Part shown: positions 9,582-21,394 of the stretch, piece by piece
How the letters are laid out: each line of letters begins with the position of its first letter
Numbering within the stretch: position 1 is the first letter of the stretch
DNA from: Verpa conica
Lineage: Eukaryota; Ascomycota; Pezizomycetes; Pezizales; Morchellaceae
DNA: 64,000 nt
Assembly (NCBI GenBank): GCA_033030425.1
Contig: JAUFSD010000016.1
Location: 310,001-374,000 of the forward strand
Direction: 5' to 3'
Translations under genes and position numbers: made by a program
The notes under the pieces: generated by a model
Seen by the model: the letters and a program-made list of their open reading frames with translations, nothing else
Databases searched by the model: none
Told to the model about the DNA's origin: nothing

Positions 9582-10870
9582 TATGTAGATAAATAGTGGG
9601 GAGTGCGTGTATTTTTAGGATGATTGAGAAATGGAAATTGGGTGTTGGGGTTTGTCTTTAATGTCATGAATTGGGTTTTTGTTAAGAGGATGTATGTTGA
9701 CGATGGGTATGCATGGGATATCACTCGGCTAGTGATCGACTTTTGAATTTGCTTCTGAAAACTGCTAAACATCAATAAGTCATTATCCTGCGATAAAACG
9801 AATAACCCCCACCATAGGCAGGGAGATCATACCTAAAAAAAAAAATAGTACATCAAAGTAATTTATCACACCTGCGCAGGGGTCTAATGAATGAATGAAT
9901 GAATTTATCATAAGTACATGCAACCCTGAGGTTATGGTACTGCGCAGGGGTCTAACCTCTAGGCGAAAGATATATACTTTACTACTCATAGATTGTAAAT
10001 AGCATCTAAAGTTAGGAAATAATTCATATGAAAACTAAACTATTTAGCCACTTCAAAACCACTCGTAAAGTTATCACAGGTCGAGTGAGTTCTCATGATT
10101 AAATATCCGAGTAGTGAAAAAAAAGAGGTTGTTAGAGTCAGACATTGGATTCAGTACACGCTCTAAAGAAGCAGTGGATGATCTTCATTAACCCTATATT
10201 TTATATCGAGGGGGTAATAGAGATATTATAAGATTTGAGAAGGTGAAGAATCATGGATGTTATGTTATGAGTGGGAATAGCGCGCGCGTAGATTATTTTG
10301 AGATGATTCTATTTTATGACTTGTCAGAAGGGGTTGGGGAAACTTGTGGCTCGAACAAAGATAGGCGAGTGAGAACCCATGACTAAAATGGTAGGCCATT
10401 CCATCCACTAATCAGAGCCGTAAGTGGAGGAAATAAAGTATTGATTACAAAACCCGACTTGTACACGTGGCATATAAAATTCTAATAGGTCTTGCGAGGA
10501 ACGGCATAGATCTGATATTCGTTTATCAGGACCCAAAATTCATCTACACACTCAAGTTCCCGGTTGAAAAGGGTTTCTATTTTATCTTATCGCGGTATTC
10601 CCAAAACCCGGTAGAGGTGGTTGAAAAAACCCCGACCAAAGCAATACAGAATTCCTACCTTCATACTAAGCTTAATCACCGGTTGAACGATCAATTGACT
10701 GACACCCCACCCACAAATACCAATACCCATACCCAGAATTTTACAAATGAAAGAACAAGAAACTAAAAAGAACAAAATATGCCCCATATGACTTTTTCAA
10801 TCAAAACGCCGATGTTGAATCTCCACCCCAATTTTTACTACATGCGAATTTTTATATGGCTAATGTTAAA
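9582..10870. other. Intergenic region between convergent BUB3 and MET6
   Basis: About 1.3 kb with no supported gene. It holds three copies of the recurrent CGAGTGA..CATG motif (9712-9727 reversed; 10082-10103 and 10366-10387 forward) and a pair of 16-bp direct repeats (9872-9887 and 9940-9955). A short GAATGAAT run lies between the latter. The 99-codon frame at 10467-10766 has no homology that I recognise and sits in AT-rich DNA. Confidence 0.45.
9872..9955. repeat. 16-bp direct repeat pair with palindromic core
   Basis: CTGCGCAGGGGTCTAA occurs at 9872-9887 and exactly again at 9940-9955. The first copy begins inside the perfect palindrome CCTGCGCAGG. The second is enclosed by GAGGTTA (9928-9934) and TAACCTC, which could form a stem around it. 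A tetranucleotide run (TGAA) lies between the copies. Confidence 0.75.
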
Positions 10871-13625
10871 TTAAGCCTTGGAGTACTTAGAACGGAAGTG
10901 CTTTGTGGCCTTGAGCATGTTGTCTAAGGAAGCACGGGTCTCGGCCCATTGACGGGTCTTAAGACCACAGTCAGGGTTGATCCAGAGCTGCTCAGGCTTG
11001 AGCCACCTATTGAGAAATGCGATTAGTAAACTGATCGTCAATAATAAGGATAAAGGACATACTTGAGCATCTCCTCGATTCTTTCACGGATCTCCTGCTC
11101 TGATGGAACACGGGGAGAGTGGATATCGTAGACACCAGGACCAATATGACGGGGGTAGGCCTCATCCTCAAAGACCCTCAAGAGCTTAGCATCAGACTTA
11201 GAGTTCTCAATAGAGAGAACATCGGCATCGAGGGCAGCAATGGCGTGGAAGAAGTCCTGGAACTCAGAGTAACAGAAATGGGAGTGGATCTGGGTGTTAT
11301 CCTGAACACCAGTGGTAGCGAGACGGAAAGCCTTGACAGCCCAGTCGATATAGGCCTCACGCTCCTTACCAGAGCGGAGGGGAAGACCTTCACGGAGAGC
11401 GGGCTCATCGACCTGGATAACGTGGATACCGGCAGCCTCAAGGTCAATAACCTCGTCACGGAGGGCAAGAGCGAGCTGCTCAGCCTGGACAGACTGGTGG
11501 ACATCGTCACGGGGGAACGACCACCTCAAACAGGTGATCGGACCAGTGAGCATACCCTTCATGGGCTTTTTGGTGAGGGTAGTGGCGTACTTAGACTCCT
11601 TGACAGTCATGGGAAGGGGCCTAGAGATGTCACCGACGACAATAGGAGGACGGACACAACGAGATCCGTAAGACTGGACCCAACCGAAGTTTGTGAAGAC
11701 ATAACCAGTCAGACGCTCACCAAAGTACTGAACCATGTCGTTACGCTCAGGCTCTCCGTGGACAAGGACATCAAGATCAAGGGCTTCTTGTTCCTTAACG
11801 ACGAGCTGGATCTCTTTTTCGATAAAATCCTCATACTGCTCAGCGGTGATCTCGCCCTTCCCATACTTCTGACGGGCAACACGAATCTCCTTGGTTTGAG
11901 GGAAAGATCCAATAGTGGTTGTGGGGAAAAGAGGGAGGCCAAGATGGGCCTGCTGGCCAGCAATACGGGTGTCGAAAGGGGAAATACGTTTGTACATCTC
12001 AGGGGTGACCTTAGCCTGGCGGTCCTTGACAGCGGGGTCATTGGTACGGGCAGAGGTGGCACGCGACTTCATGGAAGCAGCGTTGGCATCGAGCTCGGAG
12101 CGAACAGATTCAGCACCCTCGGTGACAGCCTTAGCGATGACGGCAACCTCAACAGCCTTCTCAGAGGCGAAGGAGAACCAGTCGGCAACCTCAGCAGGAA
12201 GCTTCTTCTCAGAAGCAAGAGTGTGGGGGGTATGGAGAAGGGAAGAAGAAGTAGCAACGATAACACGGTCAGCACCAAGGATCTGAACAGCCTTCTGGAC
12301 GATGGCAATGGCCTTCTGGTAGTCTGTCTTCCAGATATTACGTCCGTCAACGACACCGGCAGAGAGTATCTGGCCATCAGCAAGAGCACCAGTAACAGTC
12401 TCAAGCTGCTCGGGGTTGCGGACAAGGTCAACATGGATGGCGGAAACTGAGGCAATACTAGGGAAGACATCGATGTTGTGGACGACATCACCAAAGTAGG
12501 TAGCAAGGGTGATTTTGGGAATGGCATTGCCCTGGGAAGCAAAGAGCTCATAGGCAGGCTTGAAAGCATCTTTGGTCTTCTGTGGAAGGTCTAGGACGAG
12601 GATAGGCTCATCGATCTGGACAGCCTCGGCACCGGCAGCCTTGAGCTGTTTCAACAACTCAACGTAGACTGGGAGGAGCTTTTCGAGGAGAGTGATGGGA
12701 TCAACAGATTGGCCACGGTCTGGCTTTCCGAGATGGAGGAAAGAGACAGGGCCGACGAGAACCGGGCGAGTTATGATACCCTGGGCTTTGGCCTCATTGA
12801 ATTCACGAACGGGCTTGGGGTCGGCAGCAAGGCTGAAGGTCTGGTCATTTTGAAGGGTAGGGCGGACGTAGTGGTAGTTCGAGTCGAACCACTTAACCAT
12901 CTCCTATAATTCACATTGATTGTGTTAGCATGCTAGTTCTCATTGGTATTAAATATAATCATTGGCAAATGCATAAAGATTGCAATTTACAACTGGCCCA
13001 CTGTTGACAGTGGGGGCAATAAAGAGGGGTAGAGGCTATCTCGTGGGGGGATAAAGAAAAAAATAATACTAACCAAAGCGGGCACATCAACGGCAGGGCC
13101 AGAATCTGTGGCAGGTCTCTGAAGACCACGTCCCATAGCGAAGAATTCATCAATGGCAGGGAGTCCATACTTGGTATATCTTTCAGGAACAGCCTATGAA
13201 AAATTAGTTACCTATCTCATAAATGATTTGGAAAGAAAGGATATAGAATAACAAACATTGAATAGCTGGATATGGTCAAGAACTTGATCGTAGAAAGAGA
13301 AGTCGTTGCTAGCAATGGTACCAGCTCCGGCATCCTTCTGAATCTTCCAGTGCGCAGCACGGAGGGTCTTTCCGGTCTCAACGAGAGACTCGACACTAGA
13401 CTTTCCTCCCCAATAGGCTTCGGTAGCCTTCTTGAGCTCACGGTTTCCTGTATGTATACCGTCAGAAAAAATAATAATTGAAATATCTGGTGGGAAAAAA
13501 CATACCGCCCATACGGGGGAATCCAAGGACGGATCTAATTGATACAAACAAACATTAGCCATCACCCAATTCCTATACTAGCGTAAGGGAGATGAGATGA
13601 AGTGAATCACGTACGAGGAAACCAT
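10871..13625 (-). CDS. MET6: Cobalamin-independent methionine synthase (MetE/Met6), 775 aa
   Basis: Transfers a methyl group from 5-methyltetrahydropteroyl-polyglutamate to homocysteine, the last step of methionine synthesis, in the cytosol. Minus-strand exons 13615-13625, 13506-13534, 13257-13447, 13074-13193, 11063-12903 and 10871-11006 give 775 aa, close to the family norm of about 765. The start is [20 protein letters not shown], assembled from an 11-nt and a 29-nt exon. Both TIM-barrel halves are present. Zinc/homocysteine ligands are visible in [12 protein letters not shown] and in [13 protein letters not shown] of the last exon. A long antisense open frame overlaps the large exon but is a codon-bias shadow. 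An upstream ATG is not needed. CT/AT-rich DNA above 13625 is the likely promoter. Confidence 0.97.
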
Positions 13626-14323
13626 GATGAGATGTTATGTGAGTCTGAGGTTAGGGAAGAGTACAATTGCAAGTGATAACAATCAGATCTCTTCGTCAGG
13701 TATAGAGTAGATGACTTAAAAAAAAAGACGGAAAAGGAGGAGGGGGAAGAAAATTTATTCCAAGGAGTAGACAGCGGGGGTTGGCTATTAGGGCACTGGC
13801 GGGGTAGGCCGCGCCCCACGCTTAAGAGGTCTAAGGGTTCAGAGCCAAGCAAACGCCTCATGTGATGAGCCGCGAGACACGATTGCGACATCTGTGACAT
13901 GAAGATGTCAATGAAATGGATATATGACAACGTCTGTATGCATTCCTAGAGTGGCTGTTCCAGTATCTTTGTGACTTTACCACGCGTGTAGAATAGCCTC
14001 GTTTAGGACGCCTCAGAATTTGGTACATGCTAGAATTTCATCCTGCGTAGCTAAGAGGAAGGTAGGTGGGCCACAGACGTATGTAATCGCCTATAAATCA
14101 AGCCTGTTGATGTTTTATGTTGTAACACACTAATATTCATATGAAAGACAAAAGTATCGACAGACTTTATTTTTAGGCGGTATATATATCTCAGCCTCTC
14201 CTACACAGAGCCCCCTCTAAGAGTATATATATGTAGCAACCACCCTGTTACTTTCCACACACCTCTTACACCTCTCTCACCTCTCTCACCCCTCACACAC
14301 TTCTTATTATCGCCTATCAAACC
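13626..14323. other. Divergent intergenic region above MET6
   Basis: About 700 bp. The part next to MET6 holds a GC-richer patch (13780-13880). Towards 14220-14320 there are TATATATAT stretches followed by a CT/CA-rich leader (CACCTCTCTCACC), which looks like a plus-strand promoter and 5' UTR for the small candidate gene starting at 14324. Confidence 0.4.
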
Positions 14324-14656
14324 ATGGGTTCACTAAATATCAAATTTGCTTCACTATTTCATAAGATAAACGTGAAAAAGTTGGAGATGCCTGCCAAGGT
14401 AAAAAATGGGACGTTTGTGATGCAGTTCACCACCTCCCAGAGGTTGACTTGGGCCGGTCCAGTCAAAGGATTGGCCTGACCCGGACCGGGCCAGATAACA
14501 GGTTACTATGGCAAAAGCAAGCCCGGTTCATCCAAAGGGGAGGTTGGACTGGTCCATATTATTAAATGGACCGGCCCAAGTCAACCTCTGCCACCTCCTA
14601 AATTTACCAACCATTACTAGAAAGGTACCAGAACTTATAAGGCACATGCAACTTAA
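14324..14656 (+). CDS. Candidate small two-exon gene interrupted by a MITE in its intron
   Basis: Tentative. An ATG in a strong context (ACCATGGG) follows a TATA and CT-rich leader. It opens MGSLNIKFASLFHKINVKK up to CCAAG|GTAAAA at 14398/14399. A candidate acceptor (ATTACTAG) ends at 14620 and the next exon stops at 14656, giving about 36 aa. Without the 153-bp MITE and one 8-bp target duplication, the intron would be 61 bp, typical for this locus. The peptide matches nothing that I recognise. The model rests only on start context, splice sites and intron-size arithmetic. Confidence 0.25.
14438..14590. mobile_element. hAT-like MITE, 153 bp, with 8-bp target-site duplication
   Basis: Perfect 24-bp terminal inverted repeats at 14438-14461 and 14567-14590, beginning CAGAGGTTGACTTGG. 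They are flanked on both sides by the same octamer CCACCTCC (14430-14437 and 14591-14598). An 8-bp duplication and CAG-starting termini are hallmarks of the hAT superfamily. Sub-terminal GGTCCAGTC-like motifs occur in both orientations. There is no transposase; the apparent 61-codon frame crossing its right end is not a gene. The perfect TIRs and duplication suggest recent insertion. Confidence 0.9.
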
Positions 14657-15655
14657 TACAGCTCGGAGAACCCCTCAGCGATGCTTTGTGTAGAGAGGGC
14701 TCTGAGGTCGTCCTTCTTACCCCAGTAAATACAGAGATTCAAGAACTTAAGGGTCTATTTTTTCCCCAAGCTAATTTCTGGCAAATCGATAAAGACCAAA
14801 GGGATAAGAAGATAGACAAAGTAGGATGATAGAGAGGCAGGGAAAGATAATCGAAGAACTGGGCATAAAAGTAAGGATGTACGGAGAGCTCTTGGCCCCG
14901 ATTGCTATAAGGTCATACCTGGATTGGGTTCTTGTGGCGAAGTCCCTATAGAGTGTTTATTGAGCTCACTTTATCGATTTCTTTGTAACATTAAATTCTG
15001 AATTCCCAGTAACATTGTGGTTCGGGTCATATAGGTCTCCGTACCATGCTGCTTGTTTATCACAACAAGGATTACAGATAAATATTTTTAATCATACAAA
15101 AGCCTTAGTTTGAGATAATCTACAAACTCCCAATCAGGATCTTGCGTCTCTCGGCAAAGTTCTTTACTTCCATTTCCATATATTTGTGGTAGTGGGCAGT
15201 AAACGAACGTACCTCTATCTCTAATTATAACAAGGTAATTCCGGTTGTCATTCAAGTCGTCAACCTAATTCACTGTTTAGTAAGATAATTATCCCCACCC
15301 CCCTCTCCTGGCCCAGGAGTGGGCATGAAACATGCTGGGAACCAATATAGATAAATATAGATTTAGGCGGTTAGAAAAACCAATGATACCCTTGATGTGA
15401 CCTGGCTTGTATTAATTGAGTTATAAAATAGCACCTTTATTTTTAAAAACCGGTACTTTTTCATCCTACTCCATTAAGGCGCATAAATTAAGCTTAGATG
15501 AAATAATAACATAAGTGAATGCAACAACGGTCAACAGAAGTAAACCTAGAAAAACTCATAAGATATCATATATTAGATCTAGCAGACTAGGACCAACGCC
15601 ACATCTTATCATTCACTACAAATCATCACCATAATTCCACACTTCTTAAACTGCC
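14657..15655. other. Intergenic region downstream of VPS18
   Basis: About 1 kb, AT-rich. I see no gene, RNA gene or inverted-repeat element here. A short C-rich run with CCTGGCCCAGG lies near 15300-15320. Confidence 0.4.
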
Positions 15656-18600
15656 CACTCTCCAAGGTCATCATCTGAAGTAACAAATGGCTCATCTATC
15701 CGCTTAATTGCAAACTCGCTGCATAGAATACTATAGTACGAGCTAGTTAGTGACTGTGCATAAATATTAAGGACTGGTCTCTATAAACCAGAAATCGGCC
15801 GCCAAAAAGTCCGAGGAATCTATCCCGAGAAGAGGGACTCACCACTCAGATGCAATCAACGCATCAAATTCCTCCACCGCCTTCTCCCTAATCTTCCCTC
15901 CCACCATCCCCTTCTGCATCCTCTCCTGTAAATCTTTAATCTTCCTGCTCTTCCCCACCCCTGAATGCTTAATAACCTCACCCGTCAAGCAATCGCTATG
16001 GAATGCGTGCTGACACGGAAACACAAAAAACTGCCTCGATAGTAGCGGATACTGACACATATAGCACCTCTCCCCTGGCTCCACAATCGCATATCTCTTA
16101 TCAAGGGACGCAATATCGTTACGGATATTATCAGCTGTACGCGCAGACTCCTCCATTTCCTTCTTGAGCTGGTCAATATGGTGGGAATAGTCTTCGAGAG
16201 CTGTGCAAATCTCGTCCTTGAAATCATCGATTATTACAAAGTCGGGGAAGTAGGGGATCAAGTCTTCAATTTTGAGGAGTTCGCAGCGTTTAAGGAATTC
16301 AATCGCACTTCTTCATATTAGCCTAGGAGAATCTATTTTTTTTATAATGATTGTACTTACGTCTTGATGCTCTCAGACTTCCTAACGACCTCTTTGGCAA
16401 CCGCTAACCAGAGCTTCTTTCGGAGCTCAGGGTCCTCCTCGGGTCTGTCTGCGACTATGCTTGCAAGCTCTACGTTTCCGTGTTTCAATGCTAGTTCTAC
16501 GGCCTGTAGATACAATCCCATGCTAGAGTAGATGTGAACGCAGCTCTGGACGTGGCCGTGTTGTATACACAGTCTCAGGGCAAAATCCGCATCGTACTGA
16601 GGATCAACAGTATGAGTCTCTAGATACTTTAGTAGCTGTGTCTCATCCTTTGAATGATGAGAAGCATATATGCTCAACAACGTATTATGAACTGCCGCAT
16701 CTGAAGATCCGACTTGATGGATCACGAACAGTAGATATCGCACAGCTTGATTCTATTACCCAATTAGTAAACCAAACTATACCACAATACTAGGGGAAAC
16801 CTACCTGGTTTAGTGGTGTCTTTGTGTATTTGTTATAATTCAATAAAGCAGGAATCAAATTCCTCGGATTCAGGTTACTTTGCCTCATAAGAATATCTAC
16901 CGTCTCCATTGGAGCATTACTCATCAACACGCTGCTATACTTGTAGAACATTTCCGGCTCGCTCTGCTTCTTCAAAACACTCAACGCCTCAAGCCACTTC
17001 TCACGTTGAATCCAGTAGGCAAGGACATAACCGTAGTCGTTGATGCTATTTGCATAGTATAACAGCTCATCTTTACGCCCATGAGATGAGATAATCTCGT
17101 AAGTTGTTTTACGATCCAAGTCGCTTTTGTATCTATTCACAAAGTCCTGATACTCATTACGAATTGCGTCGATCTGGGATTTTAAGTCCGACGAGGATGT
17201 AGTAGAAGAGTTTACATGCGATGCAATCGTAGAGAGTGCATCTTCGAGGGTGTTTAATTTTGCCATAAACACCTCTACGAGCCAGGATGCGGTCATTATA
17301 CGTTGCATAATCGACTAAAAACCAGTAAGCAATTGCTGTAGCAATACACTCATAGGTCCACTTACAGTTTTCTTCAAATTAGAAAGCTTAGCAAGCAGAT
17401 ACTTCCTCAATGCATCCTGCTCCCCCCTCTCCAAGAATGTAAGTGCAACCTCCTCAAAACTCTTACTACTCTTTCCCCATATTCCAGCAGCCTCAACATA
17501 GCGTCCACTAGCAGCAAGATGTTCACCCTGCTTAATAGCAACTTGATCTTTCTGTCCCTGCGTCTTTGCAAATCTCATCGCTTTGTCAAAAGACTTTTCC
17601 TGCAGGAGGATCCGCCATAGATCCCGTTCTTCGTCTGTTACGACAACTTCATAGATCTCCGACGATGTAAAGACCCAGTATGTAGATTTTTTAGGATCGC
17701 TGCAGATTCCGAGGATTTGCGTCCCTGGGTCAACAATTGATTGTTGGAATACTATACTATCATCTAGACGATTTATGGCATATAGGGTTGTGCCAGTAAA
17801 GATAAGGACATGATAGTGCGTGAGTGCTATTGAGTTAGGTTGCGCAGAGCTACCTGGCAGCGAGGAATTGGTGAAGAGCTTAGAGGTAGATAAAACGTGT
17901 GCGCCGAGGTCAGTATTGGGTGGTGAGGTGAGAAGCTTCCCATGGTAGATACCAGGGGAGGTAAGCCAAGCAAAAGACCTATCAGGCTCCTGCTCATCGG
18001 TTGACTCGGGCGAAGTGCAAAGAATGCTGAATGGAGTTGAAGTATCATGGAAATCCTGAATTACTGCATCGGATTAGCCTCCTGCCAGTTTGAAGCATAA
18101 CTGAGGAATTAAGTACTTGGAGCTTCCGCCTCAAAGTATTTTGAGAATATCGATCCGATATCTGAATGCCTCTGGACCCTCCCAATCCAGTGCATTATTT
18201 GTCCCGCAGTCGAAACCAAAACTCTACGTAGCTCTGGCCTCCCCGGTAACATGTCCACCCATAATCCAGTAACTCCATTATTATCCGACATTTTGTAGAC
18301 CTGCTTCAAGTACCGGTCATCTTTGCGCATGAAGTTCTCCTCCATGCCTTCGATATAGGTCTCGTATATACTACCATCCTGCGTACCTATCAGGATCTCC
18401 CTGGTAGAGGTTGTTGGTAGTGCGGGTGACCAAGCTACACACTCAATGTGGAGCGATTTAAGACGACTAAGATGACGGGCTTTCGTCGAGCGGGAGTGAA
18501 GATAGAAATTTTCGCCATGTGTAGTGGTAATTATAAGATGTGAAGCTGTAGGATCGAGAAATATCTTCCGAATAGTCCCCACCTCTGATATCTTGCGGGG

Positions 18601-18896
18601 AAGGTCGATATCTACAATACCCGATTAGCCCACACCCTCCGATTCCCCAAGTCAAAGCGCTCACCATCAACATTTTCCGGACTTGCAAGATCAATGCGCA
18701 AAAGCCTCCCAGATGTCAAAGCTAATATAATGACATTATTCGCAACCTGGACAGCCACAAAGTCGCTGCCAACCTGGGACTGAAGTTGTACAAGTTCGAT
18801 ACGGAAGATGGGCAGTTGTTCAGCGGAGAAGTCCGGAATTGCGGCCTCCGCAGCGATAAAATTAGTAGAGTTGAATTCGGAGGGATCGAAGGCCAT
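15656..18896 (-). CDS. VPS18: Vacuolar protein sorting protein VPS18 (Pep3), 955 aa
   Basis: Core subunit of the HOPS and CORVET tethering complexes in endosome-to-vacuole traffic. Minus-strand exons 18665-18896, 18117-18611, 17366-18063, 16805-17314, 16361-16752, 15843-16308 and 15656-15730 join to 955 aa, the usual size. The N-terminal half is a Pep3/Vps18 beta-propeller (PIFRIELVQLQSQVGSDFVA; ECVAWSPALPTTSTREILIG). The middle is clathrin-heavy-chain-like helical repeats (WLVEVFMAKLNTLEDAL; NTLLSIYASH). IKTAIEFLKRCELLKIEDLI precedes a coiled coil, then a C-terminal RING-H2 starts at about residue 857 with CYMC, CQHAFHSDC and a final CILC. The last CILC pair is formed only after splicing to the 75-nt terminal exon, which also gives EWAV at the end. 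The start MAFDPSEF is the first in-frame ATG. Confidence 0.96.
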
Positions 18897-19454
18897 TGTG
18901 GGAGAAGCTCTAGGAAGCTTGATCGAGCTCCTTGAGGGTGTGGTCTGAGGAACTGCACTGCGGTACAATCTGTTGAGCCTCAACGAGTGACGCGTGCCGT
19001 TGTTGTCGTGGGGATGCCAAGACAAGGATCCTTGTGGTCACAGCCTCTCACTCATGCAGCAGCCTACTTGGCGATACTGGGATATATTTCAATATTAAGT
19101 ACATCTAGGGAATGGTTTTATTATATACGACAGGTATAGAAGGGGCCGACCAATGCTAAAGGGTTGAGTATGTTTCTAAGTACATGTATATATGCGTGCT
19201 AGAACTAACAACCTTCAAGCAGAGATACTGCATGTACTAAAGAAGAGGTGTGTGTTTTTTTAAACTATAGGAGGATAGAGAGTTCTTACAATAAGTAACA
19301 ACCTTCTACCTATAAGTATGTATTTAGTATCATGAGCGAGGTTCACTGAATTAGCCGAAAGTGGTAAATAAACAGAGCAAGCGCTTGTAAATAACACAAA
19401 CTATCAAAACAGGTATAAAGCTAAACTACAAACTACAATAGGAGAAATTCCTAT
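18897..19454. other. Intergenic region between VPS18 and xylulokinase
   Basis: About 560 bp combining the VPS18 promoter (next to 18896) and the 3' flank of the xylulokinase gene. It has a TATATATG stretch near 19185. No further gene or repeat is seen. Confidence 0.4.
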
Positions 19455-21394
19455 CTATTTACCACCTATCCTCTTCTCAGCCTCCTCAAATCCCTCTAGT
19501 GCATCCCCATAAGCCTCCCAAACCCCATCAATATAGCCCCCAGCAATTTTATTAATCTTACCCTCCTCCTTCCACCTATCCCCCACAAATTCTTCAAACC
19601 CTTCGCCCTTCTTCCTCTCCAGCGCCCACGTAGCATAATACGCTGCTCCCAGAGCACAAGCATTACTACCTACATCTAACCTATACACTCCATCAATGCC
19701 CCCCAACACCTCCCCTATCACCTCCGCAATCGCTTGGTTACGAGACGCACCACCAACAACATAGATTCTATGAGGCTGTTGCTTATTGTTATTAACCTTA
19801 GGGTCTGGCCTGAGAAGCGGCCGAGCACGCATCCGCATCGATAAGGCCTGGGACTCCAGGATCGCACGGGCATCATCAAGAGGCGTGTTCCAATCTTTAC
19901 CCTCTGTGAGAGTGCCATCTGTAGATTGATCATACCTCCATGTCCCCGCTTTTACATTTGGAACGATCTCAGGGATTGGGAAATAGATTCCTAGCTTTGC
20001 CGGGTCCGATGCTACCTTCTTCCCGAGAGGTGGGGTAGATAGTGCGGTTTTGTTGAAGCTTTCCCATGGGTCTGAGGATTTTGGAGGAAGGATTTTATTG
20101 ATATCGTCACGGACCTTCTCACGGGCGAGGGCACCGTTGCAGTAGCAGAGCATAAACATGTAGAGCCCCTTTGTGGTAGGGTGGTTGAACATGTGGTATG
20201 ATGAGGATGGGAAGTATGTTGGTGTACTCATTAGAAGGGTGGTTGAGGTACCCAGAGAGACTATTACATCGAGAGGGCGAAGAGGGAGCGCGAGGATGGT
20301 GGATGGGTTGTCGCCTGTAAAGGGGGTGATTGTGCAGTCTGTGGAATTGGGTTATTAGCATAGGATATCACTCGAGTTTACCAAAAAGACTAACCAGGGC
20401 TGAAGCCGAAGCGCTGTACAAACCAGCTAGAGACCTTTCCAAGATGCTTCCCATGCTCTGTCTCTACAGGTCCTAGCCGCTTTTTGAGACCTTCTACTCC
20501 ACCCTTTTCACCTTCGGCTGTTGTGGATAGTAGCTTCTCGTCCCATTTACCACCTTGTAGGTCCCAGAGGTTCATACCACATACATCGCTGATATCGAAG
20601 GGTGCAATACGGCCGAGGAATAAAGAGCATAGGAAAGATGATACGAGAGAGATACGGGCGGTTTCTTCGTAGACCTTTGGGAAACGGCGATGGAAGCGGA
20701 GGATTTGAGGACCTGTGAAACGCTGTTTCGGAATTAGTATATGAAAGCGAGGGGGTGCTAGGAGGCTTACATGATGGGCCTTCGAACCAGTAATACGAGC
20801 CAGTGCTTCTGAACCGCCTATGGCTTCTTCAAATGTGTCGCATTCGGCCTGGGTACTGTGGTCTTGCCAATTTGGAGACCAGGGATGTGAGAATGCCGCG
20901 GGAGACAATTGCTCTACTAGGCTCTTTTTTGCGTCGAGTTTTTCGAGGATTGTTTCCGCATTGAAGGACCAGTATCTAAGGGGAGCAGATAATGTCAGTA
21001 TTATTGTCTGGCTACTCCTGAAATTGAATTGAAACATACACGCTTCCATGCTGTTGCCCAGCTCCTGAAACTCCCTTGACGCGGGAAAAGTCGAAGCCCT
21101 TCTCTTTCATTCGGGCGAGAATAAGATCAAGTGCCTCGATCCACATGGCTACTGGAGCATATACTTGGTGCTGATCATCATTGGTGTGGACACCTTTGTT
21201 GACATTGTAGTGAGGAAGGTCGGTATCGAAAGTGATAACTTCCTCATGCTGAGGCTCGAGATCACTTGAACAAGCAAGGACTATTTAAAAGGGCTTCAGT
21301 ACAATTTTCAAGCCACAGAGATTATGAAATGCATCATACCTTTAAGCTGTTGGGTTGAAAGGTCAAACCCCAAATACAACGGAGAAGAGGCCAT
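19455..21394 (-). CDS. D-xylulose kinase (xylulokinase), 570 aa
   Basis: FGGY-family kinase that phosphorylates D-xylulose to xylulose 5-phosphate, feeding pentoses into the pentose phosphate pathway. Minus-strand exons 21340-21394, 21040-21280, 20771-20975, 20395-20722 and 19455-20338 join to 570 aa, normal for fungal xylulokinases. The first exon gives [18 protein letters not shown], the N-terminal phosphate-binding strand with the DLSTQ signature. Then come [15 protein letters not shown] (substrate-binding region), [33 protein letters not shown] containing the probable catalytic Asp, and [20 protein letters not shown], the C-terminal ATP-binding FGGY motif. Intron 4 (20339-20394) carries a CGAGTGATATCC string like the recurrent intergenic motif, possibly by chance. 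Confidence 0.95.

Noticed and set aside
11119..12450. 443-codon plus-strand frame
   Set aside because: It lies exactly antisense to the large MET6 exon, whose conserved product is certain; the frame follows from MET6 codon bias.
14508..14693. 61-codon frame as a gene
   Set aside because: It starts inside the hAT-like MITE and reads through its right terminal repeat.
18612..19025. Extended VPS18 N-terminus starting near 19025
   Set aside because: The upstream codon is TTG, not ATG. The first ATG (18894-18896) gives the expected N-terminus.
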